DNA of 64,000 nt from Capsulimonas corticalis (GTDB lineage: Bacteria > Armatimonadota > Armatimonadia > Armatimonadales > Capsulimonadaceae), in assembly GCF_003574315.2 (NCBI RefSeq), contig NZ_AP025739.1, positions 6,510,001 to 6,574,000 of the forward strand. The letters are read 5' to 3'. Below are positions 43,297 to 51,656 of the stretch, one piece after another; positions within the stretch are counted from its first letter, which is position 1; every line of letters begins with the position of its first letter. Below the pieces are notes generated by a model, which was not told the DNA's origin, did not search any database, and was given only the letters and a program-made list of their open reading frames with translations. Position numbers and translations under genes: made by a program.

Positions 43297-44514
43297 ATGA
43301 ACTCGTTTGCGATCTACACACCTACTCGGATCTTCTTCGGCCCCGACCAGCGAGCTTCCTTCGCCGAATCCGCCGCGCGGCTGGGCAAGCATGCATTTGT
43401 CGTCACGGGCGGCGGCAGCGTGGAGCGGTTGGGATATTTGAAGCATGTGACCGACGCTCTCACGGCGGCGGGCGTTACGATTTCTTACTTCAGCGGCGTC
43501 GAGCCAAATCCAGAGGCGGCGACAATCAATCGCGCGGCGGCGCAGCTGAAGGCGGCGGGCGCGGACTTTGTGGTGGCGGTGGGCGGCGGGTCGGTGATGG
43601 ACGCCGCGAAGGGCATCGCGGCGCTCGCGTACACCGGTGAGGAGGATATCTGGCCGTTTGTCATCGGGGAGTCGCGTGCGTTTCAGCTGGGCGGCGCCAT
43701 TCCGATCGCGGCCGTTCCCACCACCACGGCGACAGCGTCGGAGGTCACGCCCTTCGCCGTCATTTCCAATCGCGCGGCGCGCGGCAAATCCATCCTGATC
43801 GCCGAGTTCCTGAAGCCGCAGGCGGCTTGGCTGAATCCGGAGTATACGACCGGCCTCTCGCCGGTGACGACGCAGGACGGCGCGGCGGACATCCTCAGCC
43901 ATATCTTCGAAAGTTATCTCCTCGGCGGCAATGAGTCGCCGCTGGCCGATCGCTACTCCGAAGGCGTGATCCATACCGTCATCGAAACGCTTCCGCGCGT
44001 TCTGGAAAACCCCGCCGACACCGCCGCGCGCGGCGATCTGTTCTGGGCCTCGACGCTGGCGCTCAACGACTACCAGAAAGCCGGCCGCAGTGAATCGCAG
44101 TTCGTACTGCACGCCATCGAGCACGCCCTCAGCGCCCACCAGCCCAGCCTTGCCCACGGACGCGGCCTCGCCACACTCTATCCCGCCTACCTGCGCTGGC
44201 TCCTCGTGAACGGCCGCGCCCAGGACCGCATCGCCCAGCTCGGCGAGCGTATCTTCGGCCTGACCGGAACCGAGCAGGAGCGAGCCGGGGGATTCATCGC
44301 CCGGTTTGAGGACTGGCTGGCGGCGAACGGCCTGCTCCAGTCGCTGGAAGAACTCGGCTTTCACGAAAGCGACTACGCCTCCATCGCCAATTACGCCGTC
44401 ACTACCTATGGTGACGGCCGTGAATTGGACGCCCTAGGATCCCTTCCCGCTTCCGAAATCGTCGCGATCTTCCAGGCGACGGCCTCTCAGGGCAAGACGC
44501 TGGCGGCGGCGTAA
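43297..44514 (+). CDS. Iron-containing alcohol dehydrogenase (YqhD/butanol-dehydrogenase type)
   Basis: 405 residues, ATG at 43297 behind AAGGA. NAD(P)-binding is marked by VTGGGSVERLG and VAVGGGSVMDAAKG. Metal ligands are in QDGAADILSHIFESYL (Asp, His), LHAIEHALSAH (His) and LAHGRGLA (His), complete for the family. These enzymes reduce aldehydes to alcohols in the cytoplasm. The NemR-like operator and the downstream TetR gene suggest induction by reactive aldehydes or electrophiles, as known for YqhD-type aldehyde detoxification; this is inferred. Confidence 0.92.
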   Translation: MNSFAIYTPTRIFFGPDQRASFAESAARLGKHAFVVTGGGSVERLGYLKHVTDALTAAGVTISYFSGVEPNPEAATINRAAAQLKAAGADFVVAVGGGSVMDAAKGIAALAYTGEEDIWPFVIGESRAFQLGGAIPIAAVPTTTATASEVTPFAVISNRAARGKSILIAEFLKPQAAWLNPEYTTGLSPVTTQDGAADILSHIFESYLLGGNESPLADRYSEGVIHTVIETLPRVLENPADTAARGDLFWASTLALNDYQKAGRSESQFVLHAIEHALSAHQPSLAHGRGLATLYPAYLRWLLVNGRAQDRIAQLGERIFGLTGTEQERAGGFIARFEDWLAANGLLQSLEELGFHESDYASIANYAVTTYGDGRELDALGSLPASEIVAIFQATASQGKTLAAA

Positions 44515-44518
44515 GGAA

Positions 44519-44549
44519 ACGCCCTCGGCCCCTATGGGGTCGAGGGCGT
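44519..44549. terminator. Terminator after the alcohol dehydrogenase
   Basis: ACGCCCTCG...CGAGGGCGT stem with inner GCCCC-TAT-GGGGT, 4 nt after the stop. The regulator gene downstream therefore probably has its own promoter. Confidence 0.75.
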
Positions 44550-44626
44550 CCTCACCAAACGCGGTCGCGTTTGCAGTATACTGAAACCCTCGGACAAATT
44601 TTGTGAGATCGAGGACGGCGGCAGTT

Positions 44627-45214
44627 ATGCGTCAAAAGAACAGCGATAAACCCAGCGTGCGCGACCGGATCGTGGTGGCCGCGCTGGATCAGTTCCATAC
44701 AGAGGGGTATAACGGACGCGGCGTGCAGGAGATCGCGGACGCGGCGGGTGTGCCGAAGGGGACGTTTTACAACCACTTCAAAAGCAAGGAATTGCTGGCG
44801 CTCGACGTGCTCCAGCTCTATATCGAGGGCAACAGTCCCGAGATGCTGCTGGACACCAGCCAGCCGCCGCTGGAGCGACTGCGCGCGCACTTCGGGTTCA
44901 TCTCCCGGCGCTACGCGGAATGCGGATTCTCACGCGGCTGTCTTTTGGGCAACTTCAGCGCGGAGATGGCCGATGTCAGTCCCGCGCTGCGCGAAGCGCT
45001 GGACAAGGCGTTCGGCGACTGGACCCAAGGCGTCGCCTCGCTTCTGCGCGAAGCCCAGGCGGCTGGCCAGATCGACTCCCGTCACGATCCCGAACTGCTC
45101 GCCCGATTCCTCATCAACTCCTGGGAAGGCGCCTTGCTTCGGATGAAGGTCGTCAAAGCGCGCCAGCCACTGGACGATTTCTATGATGTCTGCTTCGGAG
45201 TCTTGCTCAAATAA
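44627..45214 (+). CDS. TetR-family regulator, NemR/AcuR-like
   Basis: 195 residues from the ATG at 44627; a GTG at 44603 is possible. N-terminal HTH: GVQEIADAAGVPKGTFYNHF, then KSKELL. The ligand domain holds GFSRGCLLGNFSAEM, which matches the region of NemR-type proteins with a redox-active Cys. Such regulators release DNA on reaction with electrophiles, bleach or aldehydes. Likely target: the palindrome at 43264-43273 before the alcohol dehydrogenase. Regulator and target lie on the same strand with a terminator between. Confidence 0.88.
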   Translation: MRQKNSDKPSVRDRIVVAALDQFHTEGYNGRGVQEIADAAGVPKGTFYNHFKSKELLALDVLQLYIEGNSPEMLLDTSQPPLERLRAHFGFISRRYAECGFSRGCLLGNFSAEMADVSPALREALDKAFGDWTQGVASLLREAQAAGQIDSRHDPELLARFLINSWEGALLRMKVVKARQPLDDFYDVCFGVLLK

Positions 45215-45240
45215 CACGGCGAAGCAGCCGTCGGGGTGAA

Positions 45241-45873
45241 TTACGCCGGCGCACTATGCGTCCCACGCTTAGTTTTCTTCGCTTTAGGCTTCGGATGCAC
45301 AGGCGCATGGGCCGCCGGATCGGCCTGCGTCCCGGCGATCACGACATCGACGGGCATCATGGACCACTGCTGATTGGGATAACCGCTGCGCGGCCACTGA
45401 TCGATGGTCCCCGCCTCGGCAGTCGCGCTGCCCGCCACTTCGAGGTACTGTCCGCTGCCCCGATTGATGATCCAGAAGGTTCCATCCCCCACGTTTTGCA
45501 GCGCCCACTGCTGGGACGGCAACGCGGTATACGGCTCCTGAGCGCACTTCGCGCCATTGGCGGTCGGAGTATCAACAACGGTGAGCGCCTGCGCGCTATT
45601 CACGTTGGCGATTTCCCAGTACCCTCCGTCCACCGGCAGCACCTTCCACTGCTGGTTTTTCGTCCCATGATATGTATACTGAAAGACCTGCGCGCCGGCC
45701 GTAACCGAGCTGCCCGCCACATCCGCGACCTTCCCGCTGTTCACATTGATCAGTTGATACGTAACACCCTGCGCCTCCGACGCCGGATCCTGCGCACACG
45801 CCGGCATACCCGCCAGCGTTAACCCAGCTCCAACCGCCAGCGCCATCAATCGAAGCTTATCTTGGTTAGTCAT
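45241..45873 (-). CDS. Secreted ricin-type lectin domain protein
   Basis: 210 residues. Signal peptide MALAVGAGLTLAGMPACAQ, with a Cys near the cleavage site that might allow lipidation. Residues ~35-185 are one beta-trefoil with three Q-W repeats (YTYHGTKNQQWKVLP, YTALPSQQWALQ, WPRSGYPNQQWSMMP). The Lys/Pro-rich tail (VHPKPKAKKTKRGTHSA) is unusual and may bind cell-wall polymer or be disordered. There is no catalytic domain, so it is a free carbohydrate-binding protein. Confidence 0.85.
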   Translation of the reverse strand: MTNQDKLRLMALAVGAGLTLAGMPACAQDPASEAQGVTYQLINVNSGKVADVAGSSVTAGAQVFQYTYHGTKNQQWKVLPVDGGYWEIANVNSAQALTVVDTPTANGAKCAQEPYTALPSQQWALQNVGDGTFWIINRGSGQYLEVAGSATAEAGTIDQWPRSGYPNQQWSMMPVDVVIAGTQADPAAHAPVHPKPKAKKTKRGTHSAPA

Positions 45874-46094
45874 GGATGCTCTTATTTTCCGATGAGAATT
45901 TACGATAACGTTTGCGCATGCGCTGCTGTCAGCATATCATAAAGTTTGCTCGCTGTCAATTTTGCCGCACAGATATTTTGTAATATTTGCGCTAATTACG
46001 ACACATTTACAGCATCGGCTTTGACGCCTTTTACAATTTCTTGTGGATCAGGCGATATGACTATGGGATCCCTCCACGACCTAAGAGAGATGCG

Positions 46095-46460
46095 ATGCAA
46101 AACTCAGCACAAAAAACGCCTCGAATGTCAAAAGGCTGGCGCGCCATCACTGTCAACGATCAGAAGTATTTATGGATCGCAAGGCTTATGGACCCATGGA
46201 TCTTTTGCCCGCACCCTTACGCTCCGACGGAGCGCACAGGCGACGTGCTGATCCGGATTCCAGACAACGCCAGCCAGACATTGACGATCAAGGTTGATGA
46301 CGAGATTCTCCAAACGCCAGAGCACAATGGATCCGTTACGCCGAGAATGATACGCCGTTTTATCCTTGGCGCCCTCGCACGCGGCTGGGACCCAATGCAG
46401 AGCAGCGAGGCAATCGATCTGCAAGAAACAAAAATACTTCTCAAAAGGACAGATGACTAG
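46095..46460 (+). CDS. Hypothetical protein
   Basis: 121 residues from the ATG at 46095, behind AAGAGAGA. Beta-rich start (KGWRAITVNDQKYLWIAR, GDVLIRIPDNASQTLTIKVD), then a helical end (SVTPRMIRRFILGALARGWD). The KGWR-x-I-x-V and VTP...GW blocks look like a family of small proteins scattered in environmental bacteria, but I know no function. It lies alone between the lectin gene and a broken gene. Confidence 0.6.
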   Translation: MQNSAQKTPRMSKGWRAITVNDQKYLWIARLMDPWIFCPHPYAPTERTGDVLIRIPDNASQTLTIKVDDEILQTPEHNGSVTPRMIRRFILGALARGWDPMQSSEAIDLQETKILLKRTDD

Positions 46461-46525
46461 CCAAAGGCGATATCGTATGGAGCAAGGAGATTGCGTCTTC
46501 GGCGTCAGACGTTCGTGTATTGATC

Positions 46526-47065
46526 ATGACCGATATCAATAAATACAATCCGTATCCGGATACATTTTCGATTTCCTGCCCGAGCTGTGGCCGGGAAGCA
46601 ACATTCGCCTTTCCTTTCGTTTTGCTGATGACACAGTCAACGTGTCTTGAATAACAAATCCATCGGGTCGCGCTGCCGGGACATCAAACGGAAATATGGG
46701 GAGGCTGGCTTGTCATCGTCCAATTTCCAGACCTTTATCCATGGACGCGGCCTGCAAGAAACTGTCACCAACGCCAGGACTGGGGAGCCTGCAAATGTCC
46801 GCACTGCGGCCGGCGTACGAAGCACCGACTGGAATGGCCGCGTGACGCTTACTTCACCTGTGAAGTCCGAGGTCACACTCTCTGGGCATGGCCCCGCAAT
46901 CATACGACGGCGCTTAAGAGATACATTGAATCCCACGAGCGCAAACAGTATCACGCCTACTTTTTATTTTTGCGACATATTCCCAAGGTCTTCCTGCTGG
47001 CGAAGAACCGAACTTCTGTCATCAAACAACTGGATCGCCTGCTGGATGAAAGCGCCCTCAAATAA
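46526..47065 (+). pseudogene. Zinc-ribbon protein gene interrupted by one in-frame stop
   Basis: From ATG at 46526, 42 codons read MTDINKYNPYPDTFSISCPS and on to a TAA at 46652-46654. The same frame then stays open for 136 more codons to a stop at 47063. The second part has no start codon near its beginning yet has strong coding character: WGGWLVIVQFPDLYPWT, WGACKCPHCGRRTKHRLEWP and KQYHAYFLFLRHIPKVFLLA. Two Cys pairs (CPSC, CPHC) in the two halves would form metal sites. The simplest reading is a full gene of ~179 codons with one nonsense change or base error. No known function. Confidence 0.65.
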
Positions 47066-47313
47066 GAACGTCCGGATTTGACGACACCGATGGCGTGACC
47101 AAGCGCGAAAAGGCTGACGATCTCCAGTCGTGATGTCTCCTCCACCGAAGCAAACAACTTCCTTGCCGGCAAGAGCAGGAAAGCCGAGGCTCCGTGGTGT
47201 ATGTTGGGCCAAACGGGCGTCTCTCGGGACGGGGTGCGCGATGGCTTCATGGTCCAACGCAGCGCGTGCGCTTTACTCCATCCGTGCATAAATCCAGATG
47301 AGGAGACGTAACG

Positions 47314-47709
47314 ATGAAACGTGTCACTGGCATCGGCGGGATTTTCTTTAAGTCGAAGGATCCAAAAGCGCTGACCGATTGGTACGCAAGCCATCTCGGC
47401 GTTCCGATCGGCGAGCATGGGGAAGTGATGTTCCAATGGCGCGGCGCGGAGCATCCGGCGGAGGAAGGCGTCACCGTTTGGGCGCCGTTTCCCGAGGATA
47501 CAGACTATTTCGAACCAACAAAGGCTGCGTTCATGGTCAATTACCGGGTGGATGACCTCGACGCTCTCCTTGAAGCGCTAAAAGCGGAAGGTGTCGAGAT
47601 CGATCCGAAGCGCGAAGATTTCGACTATGGCCGCTTCGCCTGGATCATTGATCCCGAAGGAAATCGGATCGAACTGTGGGAGCCGCCAAAAGGACAGCAA
47701 ACGGCATAG
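47314..47709 (+). CDS. VOC-family (glyoxalase-like) protein
   Basis: 131 residues, ATG at 47314 behind GAGGAGA. It opens with RVTGIGGIFFKSKDPKALTD then WYASHLGVP, the first VOC module. The second module has AFMVNYRVDDLDALLEALKA and the Glu-ligand strand DPEGNRIELWEPP. Probably a dioxygenase-like or lyase-like enzyme or binding protein. Not related in context to the VOC gene at 30683. The 248-nt gap before it holds nothing recognisable. Confidence 0.88.
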   Translation: MKRVTGIGGIFFKSKDPKALTDWYASHLGVPIGEHGEVMFQWRGAEHPAEEGVTVWAPFPEDTDYFEPTKAAFMVNYRVDDLDALLEALKAEGVEIDPKREDFDYGRFAWIIDPEGNRIELWEPPKGQQTA

Positions 47710-47781
47710 CGTCTGAGCGGCTCGGATCCTAAGATACGCAGCGCGCCCGCTTTACTCTATTCGCGCATAATTTGGGTTAAT

Positions 47782-48579
47782 ATGGACGATTCAGTCAGCA
47801 ACAGCGATGTACGGGACGTGTGGGACGCGAACGCCGAGTTTTGGGACGCGCATATGGGTGAGGAGGGCAACACCTTCCACCGCGAGCTGGTCGCGCCGGC
47901 GGCCGAGCGGCTGCTGGAAGTCCAGAGCGGCGAACGTGTGCTGGAGATCGCCTGCGGCACGGGCTTATTCGCCCGGAGGATGGTGGAGCTTGGCGCGCGT
48001 GTTCTCGCGACTGATGTGAGCGGGGTGATGGTGCGCATGGCGCGCCAGAAGTTCGCCGACGCCAGCGCTCCGATTGAGTTCCGTCAGCTCGATGCGGCGG
48101 ATCCCGCGCAGATGGGCGCGCTTCCAGAGAACGGCTTCGACGCCGCCGTCTGCAATATGGCGCTGTTCGACATGATCGAAATCGCCCCACTCTTCCAGGG
48201 GCTCGCGCGCGCGCTCGTCCCCGGCGGTCGTTTCGTCTTCACGATTTGCCACCCAAGCTTCAACACCAACGCCAGCATCCGCATGGTCGAACAGGAAGAC
48301 CGTGAGGGCGAGATCCTCACGTGTCACTCCATGAAGGTGACAAAGTACAAGGGTCTGGGGCCGGCCCGCGCCATCGGGATCGTCGGTCAGCCCCGCGTAC
48401 AGCACACCTTCCACCGCCCTCTCAGCAACCTCCTCGATCCCGCCTTCGCCGCCGGCTTCAGCCTCGATGGTCTTCTGGAGCCGTCGTTTATCAGCGCCGC
48501 CGACAGCAAACGCTCGCTGGAGATGCGAAACTTCGCCGAGTTCCCCATGGTGCTCGCGGGACGACTGCGACTGCGTTAG
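47782..48579 (+). CDS. Class I SAM-dependent methyltransferase
   Basis: 265 residues. SAM-binding motif I is RVLEIACGTGLFARRMVELG, motif II VLATDVSGVMVRMARQ, and motif IV-like NGFDAAVCNMALFDMIE. The C-terminal part (FHRPLSNLLDPAFAAGFSLD) is like UbiE/small-molecule methyltransferases. Substrate unknown. No ribosome site is evident before the ATG. Confidence 0.88.
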   Translation: MDDSVSNSDVRDVWDANAEFWDAHMGEEGNTFHRELVAPAAERLLEVQSGERVLEIACGTGLFARRMVELGARVLATDVSGVMVRMARQKFADASAPIEFRQLDAADPAQMGALPENGFDAAVCNMALFDMIEIAPLFQGLARALVPGGRFVFTICHPSFNTNASIRMVEQEDREGEILTCHSMKVTKYKGLGPARAIGIVGQPRVQHTFHRPLSNLLDPAFAAGFSLDGLLEPSFISAADSKRSLEMRNFAEFPMVLAGRLRLR

Positions 48580-48605
48580 CATCCCCAACGCGGACGGAGG
48601 CGATC

Positions 48606-49046
48606 ATGAACCACAAACCATTGGCGGCAGCCATTCCGCCTGGCGCACGAATCATCATCGCGGCCCTTGTCCCCGCCAAAGGCGATGAAGACCATCCGCT
48701 CGTGGCTGCCGTAACCAAAGCCGTGGAAGCCACGGGAGCAGCCGTTGTCGGAACCCTCATCCAGCGGCGAGGCGTTTCTCGCGCGCGCAGGCCGGGAGGA
48801 ACGAAGAAGCTGCGAGCTCCATTGAACGCCGCCACACACATCGGTAAGGGCAAAGCCACGGAACTGGCGGAGATGGTCACACTCCTGCGGGCAGAAGCAA
48901 TCGTCTTCTGCAACCTATTGACAGGAACACAGCGCCGAAACCTGGAGCAGATGACAGGCGTAGTTGTGCTCATTTACAGGCCGACGACAGACACCTCTCT
49001 CGCTGTCCTACACACATATGGCTCTGAGCCTTCACACATGAATTGA
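48606..49046 (+). CDS. Stand-alone HflX N-terminal-domain-like protein
   Basis: 146 residues, ATG at 48606 behind GGAGG. It resembles only the N-terminal nucleotide/ribosome-binding domain of GTPase HflX: GAAVVGTLIQRRG, then THIGKGKATELAEMVTLLRA and AIVFCNLLTGTQRRNLEQMT. HflX would continue into a DRT motif, a coiled linker and a GTPase domain with P-loop; here the protein ends with VLHTYGSEPSHMN and no G motifs follow downstream. It may be a remnant of a truncated hflX copy or a specialised small paralogue. A terminator lies 19 nt after the stop, so the short form ends a transcript cleanly. Confidence 0.7.
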   Translation: MNHKPLAAAIPPGARIIIAALVPAKGDEDHPLVAAVTKAVEATGAAVVGTLIQRRGVSRARRPGGTKKLRAPLNAATHIGKGKATELAEMVTLLRAEAIVFCNLLTGTQRRNLEQMTGVVVLIYRPTTDTSLAVLHTYGSEPSHMN

Positions 49047-49065
49047 ATATTGGCGCAGATTTCAG

Positions 49066-49097
49066 GGCGGACGCTTTCATCGCCGAAAGCGTCCGCC
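49066..49097. terminator. Terminator after the HflX-N-like gene
   Basis: 13-bp perfect stem GGCGGACGCTTTC / GAAAGCGTCCGCC with a 6-nt loop, followed by TTCTGT. Confidence 0.75.
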
Positions 49098-49253
49098 TTC
49101 TGTCGTGCGGACCGCGCAAATTCCAATAGCAGGGAGGTATAAAGAAACCATGCCCATCCTAAAAGCCGGACACAATTGGTCCGCGCCTGCGATTTCGCCC
49201 TACGGATAATATACAAAACGTAGGTCTGCGGACCTATCGCATTCAATGACCCT

Positions 49254-49568
49254 ATGACAAAGAAACAAACGAGACTGGCAAAATATCGTCCGGAATGGCA
49301 GCCATTCGCATCGCCTCTTGGCGTGATCCGTCTTATCCTGATCGTTGATTGGGACCCCATCCATGTCTTTGGTCCACCGGATGGGTTAGATGAATACGAT
49401 TCCTATGCGCCGGGCATATTGCAGCAGCTAGAAAATGGCGCCGACGTCGAGCGGCTCATGGATCATCTTCATTTCCAGGAAACGACAAACATGGGTATGG
49501 CTACGGCGCGTGAGCGCCTTCGCCCGATTGCTCAGAAATTGCTCTATGCATTTGCCCAAGCACAATAA
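49254..49568 (+). CDS. Hypothetical protein
   Basis: 104 residues, cytoplasmic. LILIVDWDPIHVFGPPDGLD with EYDSYAPGILQQLENGADVE recalls a small family in which a D-P-I-x-V segment is followed by Y-D-x-Y and a helix, common among accessory and immunity-like genes. I cannot assign a function. It lies just before the ankyrin-CPCC gene in the same direction. Confidence 0.6.
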   Translation: MTKKQTRLAKYRPEWQPFASPLGVIRLILIVDWDPIHVFGPPDGLDEYDSYAPGILQQLENGADVERLMDHLHFQETTNMGMATARERLRPIAQKLLYAFAQAQ

Positions 49569-49644
49569 ACGAACGATAAAATCCCTTTGGAATTAGACCT
49601 GACGGAATCAGACATGATTGCCGAACTCGACTCGGCAAATAACT

Positions 49645-50946
49645 ATGAATGACAAGCAAGTACAGATTCAGCATATCTTCAAGATGATCGATGCGGATGA
49701 AGCGGCGGCGATCGCGAAGGCGTTCGCAATTGTCGAAAGCGTCTCCGAAACAGACTTATCGTATAACATGCGTTATGTGAATAATGCCCATTCGATTTCT
49801 CGGAGCATAGATGATCGAACAGGCGAGACGATCATGACCTATGCTGTTTCGAAAGAAAAAATCGGAATCGTAAAATTATTACGCGAACACTTTGCAGATA
49901 TCAATGCGCCGAGGCGCGATGGAAAGACGCCGCTGGCGGTCGCCTACGAGCGCGGCGCGGTGGAAATGGTTCGGTTTCTGTTAAGCCGAAACGCGGATTC
50001 TCGCCTTGTCTCACTGACAGTATCATCTCCGTCCGCAAATCAATGCGAAGCGGCGAAGCTAATTTCCGATCGAATGACGATCAACAATAAATTTCCCTGC
50101 CATTGCTGTGGATATCTTGTGAATGAGTACATCGGGTATTCCGAAATCTGCCGAATCTGTCACTGGGAAGAAGATGGGTCAATGCTTCGATGGCCTTATC
50201 GCGGCGGCGGACCGAATCACGTCTCGTTGATGGAGGCTCAGCGCAACTATCAAGACTTTGGCGCAAGTGAAGAGAGACGTCGTCAAAGGGCGTCTCTCCC
50301 TTTGTCGACAGACGTTCGGGATCGCGGCTGGCGGCCGATTTCGCTCGAAATCGATAACTTTGAGCGGAGTGATAAAACGTATGGGCCAATATTCGATTCG
50401 ATCTCTGAGTATTATTGGCGCGATAGCTTTTGGCTTAAAAACGAAGCTCGCTACAAAGATGTGGGGGTGTTTCGCGTTATTCCCCTGCGCGGCGTGCTGC
50501 CGATTGAGTTCGGAATGACGCGCAAAGAAGCGCGCGAGGTCATCGGCTTACCAGTATCTCCATACGTACGGCCATCGGTCAGTCCCTATCTTTCGGATAC
50601 TTATTTGAATCGCGGCTTCCAGGTCTTCTTTGACGCCGACAACCGTGTGGAGTTTATCGAACTGAGGAATTCGGTGAGCGCCGTCTACAAAGGCTTCTCG
50701 GTGCTGGAAACGAAGGCGACGAGTGTCGTCAACTCTGTATCAAAGGATGCGCCATACGATGAGAGTGATCCTAAGTTAGGATACCGTTACACATTCCCGG
50801 ATCTGGAAATGCGCCTTTGGCGGAATCACATCGCGAAAGAACAATACGATCCTGACGACTATTCTGGAATATATTTCTTAACAATGGGACTTGGGAAACC
50901 AGGATATTACAGCAATGCCTCGGAAATCCCGGAAATCGAAGAATGA
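49645..50946 (+). CDS. Ankyrin + CPCC cysteine-rich domain protein (immunity-like)
   Basis: 433 residues from the ATG at 49645. Residues ~55-125 hold ankyrin repeats (GETIMTYAVSKEKIGIVKLL, DGKTPLAVAYERGAVEMVRF). Residues ~150-205 match the cysteine-rich CPCC domain: FPCHCCGYLVNEYIG, EICRICHWEEDG, PNHVSLMEAQRNYQDFGASE. The last ~160 residues form a third domain, with VLPIEFGMTRKEAREVIGLP and a following strand set like barrel-type immunity proteins. CPCC domains are known from polymorphic-toxin immunity loci. The three-part fusion suggests a poly-immunity protein; no toxin gene is adjacent. A HEAT-like gene follows. Confidence 0.78.
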   Translation: MNDKQVQIQHIFKMIDADEAAAIAKAFAIVESVSETDLSYNMRYVNNAHSISRSIDDRTGETIMTYAVSKEKIGIVKLLREHFADINAPRRDGKTPLAVAYERGAVEMVRFLLSRNADSRLVSLTVSSPSANQCEAAKLISDRMTINNKFPCHCCGYLVNEYIGYSEICRICHWEEDGSMLRWPYRGGGPNHVSLMEAQRNYQDFGASEERRRQRASLPLSTDVRDRGWRPISLEIDNFERSDKTYGPIFDSISEYYWRDSFWLKNEARYKDVGVFRVIPLRGVLPIEFGMTRKEAREVIGLPVSPYVRPSVSPYLSDTYLNRGFQVFFDADNRVEFIELRNSVSAVYKGFSVLETKATSVVNSVSKDAPYDESDPKLGYRYTFPDLEMRLWRNHIAKEQYDPDDYSGIYFLTMGLGKPGYYSNASEIPEIEE

Positions 50947-51042
50947 ATTCGTTGTGCGTTTATGGAAACTGAGTCTCCCAAGTATCGGCCGCGCACGAAC
51001 AAACATGGTGCGCCGGTATCGCAAGGAAGCGAGGCTGTTGTC

Positions 51043-51543
51043 ATGAACCACGAGGAGGCGATCGATTTCTTACGGCGGCATCAGCCGATGCCGTGCGATG
51101 AGGAATTGACGCGGGAACTCATCGATACCTATGAAGAAGTCCGACTCTTTTTCATGGAGAATCTCGATCCGCGCTGTGTGCCGCTGTTTCTGAATTCCTT
51201 CGGCGAAGGCGATGGTCTGGGGGTGTACCAGCTGGTCGACTTTGTGATCGCACAGTATCCCGACGACATCGTTATTCCAGACCTGGTGCGCGCGCTGCAA
51301 AGCCCGCATAAGGGAGTGGCGTACTGGTCCGCGCAGATCGCCGCCTGCTTCCCGTCGGAGGCGTCTCTGCCCGCACTTACGCGCTTGATCCAGAGCGACG
51401 ACCCGGATCTGCGCGGCGCGGCCATTACCGCAGTGGACCTGACGCCCAGCGCCAGCCGCTCCAAAATCTTATTCGATGCGCTGGAAAACGAACGGGACCC
51501 CACCCTCATTCGGCTGATCAAAAGCGCTATTGAAGCGATTTGA
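51043..51543 (+). CDS. HEAT-repeat protein
   Basis: 166 residues from the ATG at 51043 (GAGG upstream); an earlier in-frame ATG at 50962 has no ribosome site. Helical pairs of HEAT type: VIPDLVRALQSPHKGVAYWS, ASLPALTRLIQSDDPDLRGA and KILFDALENERDPTLIRLIK. The N-terminal NHEEAIDFLRRHQPMPCDEE segment is separate. Likely a binding scaffold; may be co-transcribed with the ankyrin-CPCC gene. Confidence 0.7.
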   Translation: MNHEEAIDFLRRHQPMPCDEELTRELIDTYEEVRLFFMENLDPRCVPLFLNSFGEGDGLGVYQLVDFVIAQYPDDIVIPDLVRALQSPHKGVAYWSAQIAACFPSEASLPALTRLIQSDDPDLRGAAITAVDLTPSASRSKILFDALENERDPTLIRLIKSAIEAI

Positions 51544-51656
51544 AAATCACAGTAAAACCACTCACGCAATTAATAAAACCAAACCATTGACAAATCGTGG
51601 GGAAGGTCCTAAAATGGCTTATCTGACAACAAATCACAAAGCTGGATATCCCATCA

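Noticed and set aside
46189-46198. ATGGACCCAT, matching the operator motif of the first locus
   Set aside because: It is inside a coding region (Met-Asp-Pro) and not in a promoter spacer, so it is probably chance.
46957-47454. 165-residue open frame on the minus strand
   Set aside because: It overlaps both the broken zinc-ribbon gene and the VOC gene in antisense, and has no ribosome site or domain.
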